In this document: positions 50,203 to 58,315 of the stretch, piece by piece | Layout of the letters: every line of letters starts with the position of its first letter | How positions within the stretch are numbered: position 1 is the first letter of the stretch | Source: Lysobacterales bacterium | GTDB taxonomy: Bacteria; Pseudomonadota; Gammaproteobacteria; Xanthomonadales; SZUA-38 | Direction: 5' to 3' | Length of the DNA stretch: 64,000 bases | NCBI GenBank assembly: GCA_028285525.1 | Contig: JANQOZ010000050.1 | Coordinates: 26,637-90,636 of the forward strand | Program-made: the position numbers and the translations under genes | The notes under the pieces: generated by a model | Databases searched by the model: none | Seen by the model: the letters and a program-made list of their open reading frames with translations, nothing else | What the model was told of the DNA's origin: nothing

Positions 50203-51765
50203 CTAGACGGAATTCCTCGCCGGCGCGTCTTCTCTTGGCGGGCTCTGGCGATTCACCTGGCGGCTGGCCGCGTTGATGATCTCGAGCAGGCCCTGCGTGG
50301 AGGCGGCAATGATATCAGTGCTGACGCCGGTGCCTTTGAGCTCGCTCTCGCCCCACTGGGCCCGAACTTCGGCCTCACCCTGAGCATCTTCGCCCTGGGT
50401 GACGCTGCGTACGGCCAGGCCGCTGACCCGCAGTGCGAGACCGGTAGCGCGGATCATGGCCTTGAAGGCGGCGTCGAGCGGACCGTCGCCGGAGCTTTCC
50501 TCGCTGTGAACCTCGCCTGACTCGTGGGTCAGAGACACGCTCGCAGACGCGTCCTCCTCGCCGCTGCCGCTCACCACGCGCAGCGCGCTGAGCTGCCAGG
50601 GGCCGCCGCGGGCTGCCTGGCCGGTCACGAGGGCCTCGAGATCCGCGTCGTAGATACGTTTCTTGCGGTCAGCCAGCGCCTTGAATGACTTGAACACGCT
50701 GGCCATATCGACGTTTTCAACGTCAAAGCCCAGCGCCTTGATGCGATCGGAAACCGCGTGGCGGCCGCTGTGTTTCCCGAGCACCAGGTCGGATTTCTGC
50801 ACGCCCACGTCCTCGGGCTTCATGATCTCGTAGGTTTCAGCGTGTTCCAGCACGCCGTGCTGGTGGATGCCGGCCTCATGGGCAAACGCGTTGTCCCCGA
50901 CGATGGCCTTGTTGCGCGCCACAAACGTACCGGTGATGCCCGCGAGCAGACGGCTCGCCGGGTGAAGCTTGGTGGTGTCGATATTGGTCTGGCGCCCGTA
51001 GTGATCAGCGCGGGTCCGCAGGGCCATGACAATTTCCTCGAGCGAGGCGTTGCCGGCCCGCTCGCCGATCCCGTTGATGGTGCATTCGATCTGCCCGGCG
51101 CCAGCCTCGACCGCCGACAGAGAGTTGGCCACAGCCATGCCCAGATCGTTGTGGCAATGGGTGCTGATCACGGCCTGATCGATGTTGCCAACCCCCTGAC
51201 GGATCTGGCTGACCAGCCGGCCCATTTCTCCTGGCGTGGTGTAGCCGACGGTGTCCGGGATATTGATCGTGCCGGCGCCGGCGGCGATGACCGCCTCGAA
51301 GACCTCGATCAGGAACTCGGGTTCGGTGCGGATGGCGTCCTCGGCCGAAAACTCGACGTCATCGACGAGCTCCCGCGCCATTTTGACCCCGCCAACCGCC
51401 TGCTCGAGCACCTGTTCGCGGCTCATCTTCAGCTTGTGCTCGCGATGGATGGGGCTGGTGGCGATGAAGACGTGGATGCGTTTGGCCGCGGCGGTCTCAA
51501 GCGCTCGACCGCTCGCCTCGATATCCCCCGGGTTGCAGCGCGACAGCGAACAGATCGTTGGGCCCTCGATCTCGCTGGCGATGGAGCGGACGCAGTTGAA
51601 GTCGCCCTCAGAGGCAGCGGCAAAACCGGCCTCGATGACGTCCACCCGAAGCGCGGCGAGCATCTGGGCCATCCGCAGCTTCTGCGGCTGGGTCATCGAA
51701 AAGCCGGGGCTCTGCTCGCCGTCACGCAGCGTGGTGTCGAAGATTCGGACAGGTTGACTACTCAT
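50203..51765 (-). CDS. leuA: 2-isopropylmalate synthase
   Basis: A 520-residue enzyme that condenses acetyl-CoA with 2-oxoisovalerate, the first step to leucine. [15 protein letters not shown] at the N-terminus binds metal, with [23 protein letters not shown] and [19 protein letters not shown], the HMGL-family signatures. [23 protein letters not shown] follows. The C-terminal 130 residues are the LeuA dimer regulatory domain for leucine feedback. Its ATG overlaps the ilvM stop (ATGA). Confidence 0.97.
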   Translation of the reverse strand: MSSQPVRIFDTTLRDGEQSPGFSMTQPQKLRMAQMLAALRVDVIEAGFAAASEGDFNCVRSIASEIEGPTICSLSRCNPGDIEASGRALETAAAKRIHVFIATSPIHREHKLKMSREQVLEQAVGGVKMARELVDDVEFSAEDAIRTEPEFLIEVFEAVIAAGAGTINIPDTVGYTTPGEMGRLVSQIRQGVGNIDQAVISTHCHNDLGMAVANSLSAVEAGAGQIECTINGIGERAGNASLEEIVMALRTRADHYGRQTNIDTTKLHPASRLLAGITGTFVARNKAIVGDNAFAHEAGIHQHGVLEHAETYEIMKPEDVGVQKSDLVLGKHSGRHAVSDRIKALGFDVENVDMASVFKSFKALADRKKRIYDADLEALVTGQAARGGPWQLSALRVVSGSGEEDASASVSLTHESGEVHSEESSGDGPLDAAFKAMIRATGLALRVSGLAVRSVTQGEDAQGEAEVRAQWGESELKGTGVSTDIIAASTQGLLEIINAASRQVNRQSPPREDAPARNSV

Positions 51766-52028
51766 GATGCCATCGCCTCAATGGATGTGGGTTGCCGGTT
51801 CACTGGACCGTTTGTGATGTCGATTACGTCCCGCAGCTGACGCAGCGCCTGCTTGAGCGCGTTGACCGAGCGGCCCTGGCTGCGCAGCTCAAGGCTGAGC
51901 AGCTGGCCGTCAGCTGCCGGTTCAAGCACCATGCGCTCAAGGCCAAACCCGTGCCGCTCGATCAGCCAGATAGCCTGCACCGCGCTGCCGCTGATCGATG
52001 CCAGGCGCAATTGTAATGCGTGATTCAT
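51762..52028 (-). CDS. ilvM: Acetolactate synthase small (regulatory) subunit-like ACT protein
   Basis: An 88-residue ACT domain starting at ATG 52028. It follows the E. coli IlvM pattern, MNHALQLRLASISGSAVQAIWLIERHGFG then LERMVLEPA and NALKQALRQLRDVIDI (segments cut). It would regulate the large acetolactate synthase subunit, but no ilvG/B gene lies in the window. It is the first structural gene after the attenuator and overlaps leuA by 4 nt. It may serve a catalytic subunit encoded elsewhere. Confidence 0.82.
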   Translation of the reverse strand: MNHALQLRLASISGSAVQAIWLIERHGFGLERMVLEPAADGQLLSLELRSQGRSVNALKQALRQLRDVIDITNGPVNRQPTSIEAMAS

Positions 52029-52069
52029 AGTCAGTCTCCAGTCATCCGTCGTTTCCCGCCGACGGGGCC

Positions 52070-52100
52070 AAAAAAAAGCCCCGCTTTTGCGGGGCTTTTT
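52070..52100 (-). terminator. Attenuator terminator before the ilv-leu operon
   Basis: On the minus strand, AAAAAGCCCCGC (52100-52089) pairs perfectly with GCGGGGCTTTTT (52084-52073) over a 4-nt loop; with the following bases the T-run is eight long. It lies between the leader ORF and ilvM, 42 nt before the ilvM start, so it would stop transcription before the operon unless an antiterminator forms. Confidence 0.92.
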
Positions 52101-52123
52101 GCTGTTTGAACCGTGTGTGCCGC

Positions 52124-52270
52124 TCAAAAGCCCCCGCTACCGCTTCGCGCGATAATAAGGAGAGCAAGTACAAGCAGCGCGCCGACGGCAGCCGGCACCA
52201 GGTTGGTGTGACGAGAGGCGGCTTTTGCCACCAGCTTTCGGCGCTGTTGTACGGGTCGTCGCTGTCTCAT
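52124..52270 (-). CDS. Leader peptide of the ilv-leu attenuator
   Basis: A 48-codon ORF from ATG 52270 (AGAGGA 7 nt ahead) to TGA 52124. Codons 32-40 read Leu-Leu-Val-Leu-Ala-Leu-Leu-Ile-Ile using CTT, GTA and ATT codons, which are uncommon in this GC-rich window. The N-terminal half is basic. The end of the ORF (52137-52126) is nearly a copy of the terminator 3' arm, so a stalled ribosome would free it to pair with the terminator 5' arm. The alternative is a small membrane peptide, since the run also looks like a span. A TTGACA at 52305-52300 has no good -10, so the promoter is unresolved. Confidence 0.78.
   Translation of the reverse strand: MRQRRPVQQRRKLVAKAASRHTNLVPAAVGALLVLALLIIARSGSGGF
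52126..52137 (-). promoter_or_regulatory. Antiterminator arm overlapping the end of the leader ORF
   Basis: On the minus strand GCGGGGGCTTTT (52137-52126) resembles GCGGGGCTTTTT, the terminator 3' arm. It can pair with the terminator 5' arm AAAAAGCCCCGC with one bulged G, forming an alternative hairpin that prevents termination. It covers codons 45-49 of the leader, just after the Leu/Ile/Val run. Confidence 0.72.
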
Positions 52271-52343
52271 GCCTCGATCCTCTGCGATGGTTCCACTGGT
52301 GTCAAGCCCGAACCTTGAGTTTTTTGTTTCAAACTGTGGCGGT

Positions 52344-52547
52344 TCATTCGCTCAATGCCTTCACGAGCAGGTCGCGCTCCAGCGTGGCGGTCGCCCGGTC
52401 GGGAAACTTCAGCTGCAGCTTGGAGTCTCCCAGCAGCTGGATGTTGAACTGGGCACCCTCGTCGTTCTTTGCCTCAAAAACCCGGGTGATGTGGATGATC
52501 TTATCGAGCACCACCACGTAACCTTTTACCTCGTGAATCTTGGCCAT
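52344..52547 (-). CDS. Small conserved-looking protein of unknown function
   Basis: A 67-residue protein starting right at the end of the DUF4389 gene stop (adjacent, no gap). It looks beta-rich: KIHEVKGYVVVLDKIIHITRVFE then GAQFNIQLLGDSKLQLKF, ending TLERDLLVKALSE. There is no signal or span. No family is recognised. The adjacency and the coding-like sequence support a gene. It ends 73 nt before the ilv-leu leader on the same strand, and no terminator was seen between, so read-through into the leader is possible. Confidence 0.75.
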   Translation of the reverse strand: MAKIHEVKGYVVVLDKIIHITRVFEAKNDEGAQFNIQLLGDSKLQLKFPDRATATLERDLLVKALSE

Positions 52548-53207
52548 TTACCTGTTGTCGTCCCCTGGCTGATTGGTGTCATCGGTCGGCGGCTGCACTG
52601 CCGGGCCGTCCGCCTGCGGAGCCTCACCCTCGAAGGTGTTTTCTGCCTCCGTTTTTGGTTCGGTCTCAGGCTCCGGTTGGTCGGCCGCCGACGCAGCGCT
52701 GGCCGCTTCAGGTTTAGAGACCCGCTTGGCGGTCTTTTTCTTGCGCTTCTTGCGCGTCGCCGGTTTTTTGGTGCGCTTCTTTTTGCTGGCCGGCGCGGTG
52801 TCCTCTGAGACGGGTTCCGCGGTTTCGGCGGGCGCTGCAGCGGGGGGTTCAGGTTCAGGAACCGGCTGAGCGTCTTCTTCGGACGACGGCTGCTGGGCCG
52901 GCAGCGGCTCGCCGAACGGAAACGGCCGGCGATGGCTCGCCTGGCTGGCGAACAGCGCCATTTGACGCTGGTATTCGATCAGCTGTCGCGTGAAGCCGGT
53001 GATCCCCTCGTTGCGGCTTCCGGTGAAGATGAGCGCGCCCAAGTTGATCACCACCGCCAGCCCGAGCAGCCAAAGCGACAGCCAGAAAATGATGAAATAC
53101 ACCACGGTCAGCAGCAGCCTGATCCAGGAATCTGAGTTAGACCAGGGGTCGGGGCTCGGCGCCGCGGCGGCGGTCTGCTCAGATCCAGAGTCGGGGGTTT
53201 CAGCCAT
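52548..53207 (-). CDS. DUF4389-like membrane protein with Lys-rich tail
   Basis: A 219-residue protein with two closely spaced hydrophobic stretches (LLLTVVYFIIFWLSLWLLGLAVV and the following INLGALIFTG), then TGFTRQLIEYQRQMALFASQ and PFPFGEPLP, the pattern of DUF4389. After residue about 115 it becomes a Pro/Ala/Glu linker followed by a basic block (SKKKRTKKPATRKKRKKKT) and a second acidic stretch. The tail is low complexity. Function is unknown. It lies with the small downstream gene in one transcript. Confidence 0.8.
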   Translation of the reverse strand: MAETPDSGSEQTAAAAPSPDPWSNSDSWIRLLLTVVYFIIFWLSLWLLGLAVVINLGALIFTGSRNEGITGFTRQLIEYQRQMALFASQASHRRPFPFGEPLPAQQPSSEEDAQPVPEPEPPAAAPAETAEPVSEDTAPASKKKRTKKPATRKKRKKKTAKRVSKPEAASAASAADQPEPETEPKTEAENTFEGEAPQADGPAVQPPTDDTNQPGDDNR

Positions 53208-53316
53208 TGGGGTTCCTCGCTGGTTGATTTGCCGGGAAAAAAGCCATATCTCTCGTTCAGGCTCGATTCACGATGAGTGCTTATACTGAGCCTGCTAACT
53301 AGCGGGAGACCGTAAC

Positions 53317-54984
53317 ATGATCCGACACATATCCATCGTCCTGATGGTCACAGCACTGCTCGGCGGCTGCGCCAGCCGTTATGACCGCTATGATGACCTG
53401 GACGTTTACGGATACGGCAACAGCTACGGCTACGACGACAGCTACGTGGTCGACGAGGTGGTCTATGGCGGGCACAGCTATGGCGGCTTCGGTGGTCTCG
53501 GCGGATCGTTTGCCGGCGGCTTTGTCGGTGGGCCCGCGTTAGGTCACGGTTTCGGACCCGGCTTTGGTCCTGGCTTCGGCCCTGGCTTCGGTTTTGGCTA
53601 TGCCCATGACCCCTATTGGCGCAGCAGCGCGTTTGGCCTCTTCTATCAGGACTTCCCCAGCTATTTCGTCTGGTCGCCCTACCGGCGGTTCTACCCGGGC
53701 TTTGGCCATAACTTCGGCTTCGGTTTCGGCAGCACCTTTTTCGGGCCGTTCCGCTATGCGGACTTCGGCTTCGGCCACTTCTCGCCGTTTTTCGGTTACA
53801 CCTACCGGCCGCGCTTCAGCTATTTCGGCTTCTACAGCCCGACGTACTTCAGCCCGACGTATTTTCATGACTACGGTCGGCGCGATAGACGCTTTGCGGT
53901 CCGGACACCCCGGGCCGGGGCAGCGCGCAGCGAAGCGCGCCGGCTTGCCGGCAACGGGCGCCCGGGCGTTTTTGCCAACCGGGCACAGACGGGCGCGGGG
54001 CTGCGGGCGAAGCAGGAGTTTCCCGCGAACGCTCGGAACAGCCGTACCTTCAGCAACGGCCGGACCGTGGGCGGTGCAAATGCTTTCAACACCCGCGCAG
54101 CCGCTGGCGGCGGCCGGAACGCCCGGACGTTCACCGATCGGGGACAGGGCATCAGCCGGTCTCAGGGCGCGAGCCGGGGACAGGCCGCCAGCCGCTCGCA
54201 GCGCGTCAACCGCTCAGGTAACGCCGCGTTTGGCGGCGCACGCAGCGCCAGCGGCGATCGCCAGCGCATCAATCGCAGCAGCAGCCGGTCGAGCGCTGTT
54301 CGCCAGGCCTCGAGTGTCGGCACCCGTTCGACGCGCAGCCTGAGTCCGAGCGTTCGCAGCACGGCGAGAAGTCCTGCGAGCTCTCGACAACGAACGGCTA
54401 CCGCTCAGCGGCCGGTGAAGATCGAACAGAACGGTCGCTCGCTCGTGACCCGGCCGTCGACCAACCGTCAGGGTAGTTTCCGTACGCTCAACAGTCGTCC
54501 GCAGTCTCGCAGCCGTCCGCAGGCGCGGACCTTCAGCTCCGGCACGCAGCGGAACGCTGCTTTTGCGTCCAGGGCGCCTGCCAGGTCGCAGGCCCCGACA
54601 CAGGCCAGATCACAGGCGAGGTCTCAGGCCAGATCGCAGCCGAGGTCGTCTCAGCGAAGCGCAACCACTCGCCGCAGCACGGTGCCGGTCAGCCGGGCCC
54701 CGGCGGTGCGTTCCTCAGCCAGCCGGGCGCCAGCCCGGTCGGTGAACCGCAGCAGCGGCGCCCGCAAGCCAGGTGTGGTCAACCGGCCGCCCGCACGGTC
54801 TCCGAACCGTGCTGCGCCGCAGAGCCGCGGCTACCGCCAGTCGACGCCGCGTCAGCCCGTTAGACAGCCGGCGCCTCGCAGGCAGCAGCGTGCCCCGGCG
54901 CCCCGTCAGTCGGCGCGCTCCGCGCCGCCCCGACGCAGCTCAGGCGGTCGCAGTCGCTCGGGCGGCCGCGGTGGCCGCGACTGA
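53317..54984 (+). CDS. Lipoprotein with Gly/Phe/Tyr-rich and Arg/Ser/Ala/Gln-rich halves
   Basis: A 555-residue putative lipoprotein: GGGAG ahead of ATG 53317, signal peptide and lipobox LLGGC (Cys18). Residues about 20-190 are rich in Gly, Phe and Tyr (GFGPGFGPGFGPGFGFGYA, repeated GF units; SPTYFSPTYF). Residues about 190-555 are strongly basic and low complexity, with ARSQARSQARSQ repeats and an RGG-like end (GGRSRSGGRGGRD). No globular domain is recognised. A -10-like TATACT is at 53282-53287. It is divergent from the DUF4389 gene. Confidence 0.82.
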   Translation: MIRHISIVLMVTALLGGCASRYDRYDDLDVYGYGNSYGYDDSYVVDEVVYGGHSYGGFGGLGGSFAGGFVGGPALGHGFGPGFGPGFGPGFGFGYAHDPYWRSSAFGLFYQDFPSYFVWSPYRRFYPGFGHNFGFGFGSTFFGPFRYADFGFGHFSPFFGYTYRPRFSYFGFYSPTYFSPTYFHDYGRRDRRFAVRTPRAGAARSEARRLAGNGRPGVFANRAQTGAGLRAKQEFPANARNSRTFSNGRTVGGANAFNTRAAAGGGRNARTFTDRGQGISRSQGASRGQAASRSQRVNRSGNAAFGGARSASGDRQRINRSSSRSSAVRQASSVGTRSTRSLSPSVRSTARSPASSRQRTATAQRPVKIEQNGRSLVTRPSTNRQGSFRTLNSRPQSRSRPQARTFSSGTQRNAAFASRAPARSQAPTQARSQARSQARSQPRSSQRSATTRRSTVPVSRAPAVRSSASRAPARSVNRSSGARKPGVVNRPPARSPNRAAPQSRGYRQSTPRQPVRQPAPRRQQRAPAPRQSARSAPPRRSSGGRSRSGGRGGRD

Positions 54985-55040
54985 CCCGACAGCGGTCAGG
55001 CTGGCCAGTCAGCCAAAAAACTTCTGAGATAAAGGACAAT

Positions 55041-55071
55041 CCCTCCACCCGGCCAGAGGCCGGGCGGAGGG
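55041..55071. other. Strong hairpin between convergent genes
   Basis: CCCTCCACCCGGCC (55041-55054) and GGCCGGGCGGAGGG (55058-55071) form a 14-bp stem with one mismatch and a 3-nt loop. No T-run follows on either strand, so it may be a weak terminator or mRNA-end stabiliser for the convergent genes at 54984 and 55100. Confidence 0.5.
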
Positions 55072-55099
55072 CGCCTTTGAGGGAGGAAGAATCGCAGTT

Positions 55100-55282
55100 T
55101 CAGCGGGACAGCTGAGCCAGCTCGCAGCGCAGCTCCGACCTTCTTGTCTTGAGCGCATCTGCATCGGGCTTGCCGCTGGGAATCCTTTCCAGCTCAAGCT
55201 CAATCTTTCCCAGTTCGACCATCAGGTCGTGTAGCGTGGCGACGCGCTGGGTCCGATTGCCTGCTTGAGTCACGGCTAACAT
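55100..55282 (-). CDS. Small helical protein
   Basis: A 60-residue ORF. The segment LHDLMVELGKIELELERIPSG and ALKTRRSELRCELAQLSR look like an amphipathic helical hairpin. Its start (ATG 55282) has only a weak ribosome site and an internal ATG is possible. No family recognised. The helical pattern suggests a gene, but chance cannot be excluded. The gap 55283-55487 (205 nt) holds no other convincing signal. Confidence 0.45.
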   Translation of the reverse strand: MLAVTQAGNRTQRVATLHDLMVELGKIELELERIPSGKPDADALKTRRSELRCELAQLSR

Positions 55283-55487
55283 CCTGTGTAGCTACCCATC
55301 CGATCCTGCAGTGAAAACACAGCAATTGCTGTGCCAAACTGCAGCAATGCCGACAAACGTGGCAGTCGAGGCGCTCAGCGCGAGCGCTGGCGCGGTTTTG
55401 GGCCGCGATAGTGACGCGTCACGTCAGTTTTTGCCCCATTGAAACGGGCAGCAGGGCAGCCTACGGGTGGCAAAAACCCTGAGCGTC

Positions 55488-56351
55488 TCAGGGCGGCGGG
55501 AGCTTCTGCAGGCGCTGTCCGCTGCGCGGTTTGCGCATCGCCTTGCCGCCGTTGCCGAAGCGGAAGGGCAGCGATTGGGTTCGACCCCAGGTATCCGCTC
55601 GGTAGACCGCAAAGTGCAGATGCGGCATGGTGCTGTGCCCGGTGTTGCCCGACAAAGCGATCGGCTGGCCCGCGCGCACCCGGTCTCCGACGTCAACCAG
55701 GGCTCCATCTTTTTTCAGGTGGTAATACTCCCCGGTGGTGCCGTCATCGTGCAGGATCACAATAAAGTTGGCGTAGCGGCCGCAGCCTTTCTCCCAGCAG
55801 GCCTTGTTGTGTTGTTCGCGAACCCGCACCACGACGCCGTCGCGCGCGGCCGAAACCTGACTGCCGACGGGCATGTCGAAATCCACGGCGTAGTGCTCCC
55901 GACCGGTGTGGGAAAAGCGGGAGCCAAACCCCTGCACGACGCGCCAGCGTTTTCCCACGGGGAACGGCAGCTGGTACAGGTAGTCGTCGTCGTGATCGAC
56001 TTCCCGCAGCCCCACGGTCCAGTCGAACCAGTACTGGTAGCGGTAGCGCTTGCCGTTTCGTTTGCGGGTGAAAGTCGCCACCTTGATCCGCTCCTCGCCC
56101 TGCAGCGACACCGTCAGGCTGTTCGTTGGCCCCACCAGGTTGGTGGTTTCGGCGCGGAAGGTCAGGGTCAGCGGCCATGACCGTAAATTGCGAGCGTAGA
56201 AGGTGATGCCGTCAGTGCGTTCCTCCGGCTCGACGCAGACCCATTCATCCATACAGGAGGGCTCAGCGGCGCGCGTCTCCCAACTCAGCGAGAGAAGCAG
56301 AAAAACAACCCAGAGAGCGTGGCTGGAGCCTGAATGACTGATAGCATGCAC
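55488..56351 (-). CDS. Exported M23-family metallopeptidase
   Basis: A 287-residue protein from GTG 56351 with a signal peptide (SHALWVVFLLLSLSWETRA). The N-terminal half is beta-rich (ITFYARNLRSWPLTLTF). The catalytic LytM domain is at about 145-270: HYAVDFDMPVGSQVSAARDGVV holds the first His and Asp ligands, and PHLHFAVYR the HxH pair. It should cut peptidoglycan cross-links or related peptides in the periplasm. The ligands appear complete, so it may be active rather than an EnvC-type activator. It is divergent from the Rep helicase, with 26 nt between starts. Confidence 0.87.
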   Translation of the reverse strand: MHAISHSGSSHALWVVFLLLSLSWETRAAEPSCMDEWVCVEPEERTDGITFYARNLRSWPLTLTFRAETTNLVGPTNSLTVSLQGEERIKVATFTRKRNGKRYRYQYWFDWTVGLREVDHDDDYLYQLPFPVGKRWRVVQGFGSRFSHTGREHYAVDFDMPVGSQVSAARDGVVVRVREQHNKACWEKGCGRYANFIVILHDDGTTGEYYHLKKDGALVDVGDRVRAGQPIALSGNTGHSTMPHLHFAVYRADTWGRTQSLPFRFGNGGKAMRKPRSGQRLQKLPPP

Positions 56352-56377
56352 CGCGTTCTTCTGACACCACCGCTATT

Positions 56378-58315
56378 GTGAAGTTTCAGCTCAACCCTCA
56401 ACAGCAGGCCGCCGTCGACTGCTGCGATCGGCCGCTGCTCGTGCTGGCCGGTGCCGGCAGCGGCAAGACCGGTGTGATCACCCAGAAAGTGGTCCACCTG
56501 GTGCGCCAGCAGGCGCTGCTGCCCGAAAAGATTGCGGCCATCACCTTTACCCGCAAAGCGGCTCGCGAGATGCGCCAGCGCGTTGCGCGACAGCTCGGCG
56601 AGCAGGCGGCGCAGGTCTGGATCTCGACCTTCCACGCGCTGGGGCTGCGGATACTCCGCGAGGAGGCTGAGCGGCTCGGCTATCGGCCCGGTTTCAGTAT
56701 CTTCGACCCGCAGGACAGTCTCACCCTGCTGCGCGAAATCCTGCACGACAGCGCCACCCGCGAGGACCTCGAGCGGGTTCGCTGGCAGATCAGCGCGTGG
56801 AAGAACGACGGTCTCGGGCCAGACGACGCGCCGGGTGAGCCGAATACGCTCGAGGTTTTCCGCGGCTATCAGGAACGGTTGAAACACTACAACGCGTTTG
56901 ATTTTGATGATCTGGTGGCGCAGCCGGGCGCGCTCCTGACGAGCGATGCTGAGTGCCGGGAGCGCTGGCAGTGGCAGTTTCGGCACGTGCTGGTCGACGA
57001 GTGCCAGGATACGAACAGCTGCCAGTACCGGCTGCTCCGACTGCTGATCGGTGCCCGCACCGGGCTGACCGCCGTGGGTGACGACGATCAGTCGATCTAC
57101 GGCTGGCGCGGCGCCCGCCCGGACAACCTGGAGCAGCTGCAGCGCGACTTTCCGGACCTGTCGATCGTCAAGCTGGAGCAAAACTATCGGTCCAGCGGGA
57201 CCATCCTCAAGGCCGCCAACGCGCTGATCGCTCAGAATCCCCACACTTTCAGCAAGGCGCTGTGGAGTGAACTGGGCGAGGGTGATCCGGTTGCGCTGAG
57301 GCCCTGCCAGGATCCGGCTGACGAGGCCGACCAGGTGGTGGCGGCCATTTTAGAGCGGAAGTTCACCCGCAAGGCGCAGCCCGGCGATTTCGCCATCCTC
57401 TACCGGTCCAACCACCAGGCCCGGGCTCTGGAGCAGGCGCTGCGCGGCCACCGACTTCCGTATCGCGTGTCCGGTGGGCCGTCCTGGTTCGAGCGCGGCG
57501 AAATCAAGGATCTGATCTGCTACCTGCGGCTGCTTGCCAACGAGCGGGACGACGCGGCGTTTCTTCGTGTCATCAACCGACCGCGGCGGGAGATCGGCGC
57601 GGGCACGGTGGACAAGATCGCCGAAGCGGCGGCTCGCCGGGACGTCGCGCTGCTCGCCGCAAGCCGTCACCTGCCGGCCACGGTCGCGGCCCGATCCGCC
57701 GCTCGGGTCCGCGACGTTGTTCAGTGGCTCGACGACCTCAAAGCCGCTGCGCTGACGCCCGGCCAGATGCTGCAGCGGGTCGTGGACGACACGGGCTTTC
57801 GCGACTTCATTGCTCGCGAGGCGGCTGACGAAGCGACCGGGCGATCGCGCGCCCGCTCCGTGGACGAATTCGTCAAATGGGTCTCGGGGATGGACGGTGG
57901 CCTGACAGAGGTCATCCAGCAGCTGTCGCTCGGCGACGAGGATTCCGAGGATGCCAGCGATGACCGCGTGCGCCTGATGACGCTACACGCAGCGAAGGGC
58001 CTGGAGTTTCCGTACGTGTTTATGGTCGGGGTGGAGGAGGGTGTGCTGCCGCACCGAAACTCGCTGGACGACGGCCAGCTGGAGGAGGAGCGGCGGCTGA
58101 TGTATGTCGGCATCACGCGGGCCCAGCAGAGCCTGACGATCAGCTGGTGTCAGGCGCGCCGGCGTTTCGGCGAGGTGTCCGACGAGGGCGTCAGTCGATT
58201 TGTGGCGGAGATTCCGGATGAGCTGGTGCACCGCCACGGCGCGCAGGACGTCAGCAGCCCGCAGACCGCCAAAGCCCACCTGGCCGGACTGCGGGACATG
58301 CTGGGCGACCTTTAG
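56378..58315 (+). CDS. rep: Rep-like superfamily 1 DNA helicase
   Basis: A 645-residue 3'-5' helicase of the UvrD/Rep/PcrA group, GTG start. Motif I is VLAGAGSGKT (Lys30), Ia AAITFTRKAAREM, motif II VLVDECQDTN, III GDDDQSIYGWRGA, IV NYRSSGTI, V/VI VRLMTLHAAKGLEFPYVF and EERRLMYVGITRAQ. Length and lack of the UvrD C-terminal extension favour Rep, which clears replication forks; UvrD cannot be fully excluded. The stop overlaps the patatin gene by 4 nt. Confidence 0.9.
   Translation: MKFQLNPQQQAAVDCCDRPLLVLAGAGSGKTGVITQKVVHLVRQQALLPEKIAAITFTRKAAREMRQRVARQLGEQAAQVWISTFHALGLRILREEAERLGYRPGFSIFDPQDSLTLLREILHDSATREDLERVRWQISAWKNDGLGPDDAPGEPNTLEVFRGYQERLKHYNAFDFDDLVAQPGALLTSDAECRERWQWQFRHVLVDECQDTNSCQYRLLRLLIGARTGLTAVGDDDQSIYGWRGARPDNLEQLQRDFPDLSIVKLEQNYRSSGTILKAANALIAQNPHTFSKALWSELGEGDPVALRPCQDPADEADQVVAAILERKFTRKAQPGDFAILYRSNHQARALEQALRGHRLPYRVSGGPSWFERGEIKDLICYLRLLANERDDAAFLRVINRPRREIGAGTVDKIAEAAARRDVALLAASRHLPATVAARSAARVRDVVQWLDDLKAAALTPGQMLQRVVDDTGFRDFIAREAADEATGRSRARSVDEFVKWVSGMDGGLTEVIQQLSLGDEDSEDASDDRVRLMTLHAAKGLEFPYVFMVGVEEGVLPHRNSLDDGQLEEERRLMYVGITRAQQSLTISWCQARRRFGEVSDEGVSRFVAEIPDELVHRHGAQDVSSPQTAKAHLAGLRDMLGDL

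Noticed and set aside
52300..52305. Perfect TTGACA (minus strand) as promoter of the ilv-leu leader
   Set aside because: The hexamer 17 bp on is GAGGAT, a poor -10, and transcription would begin at the leader ATG; the promoter remains unassigned.
54981..55018. Hairpins CTGACC/GGTCAG and GGCTG/CAGCC followed by AAAAAA after the Gly/Arg-rich lipoprotein gene
   Set aside because: The A-run is on the wrong strand side for a plus-strand terminator, and precedes the stem on the minus strand.
55570..55600. GGGTTCGACCCC, like a tRNA T-arm
   Set aside because: It lies inside the M23 peptidase gene and no acceptor, D or anticodon arms surround it.
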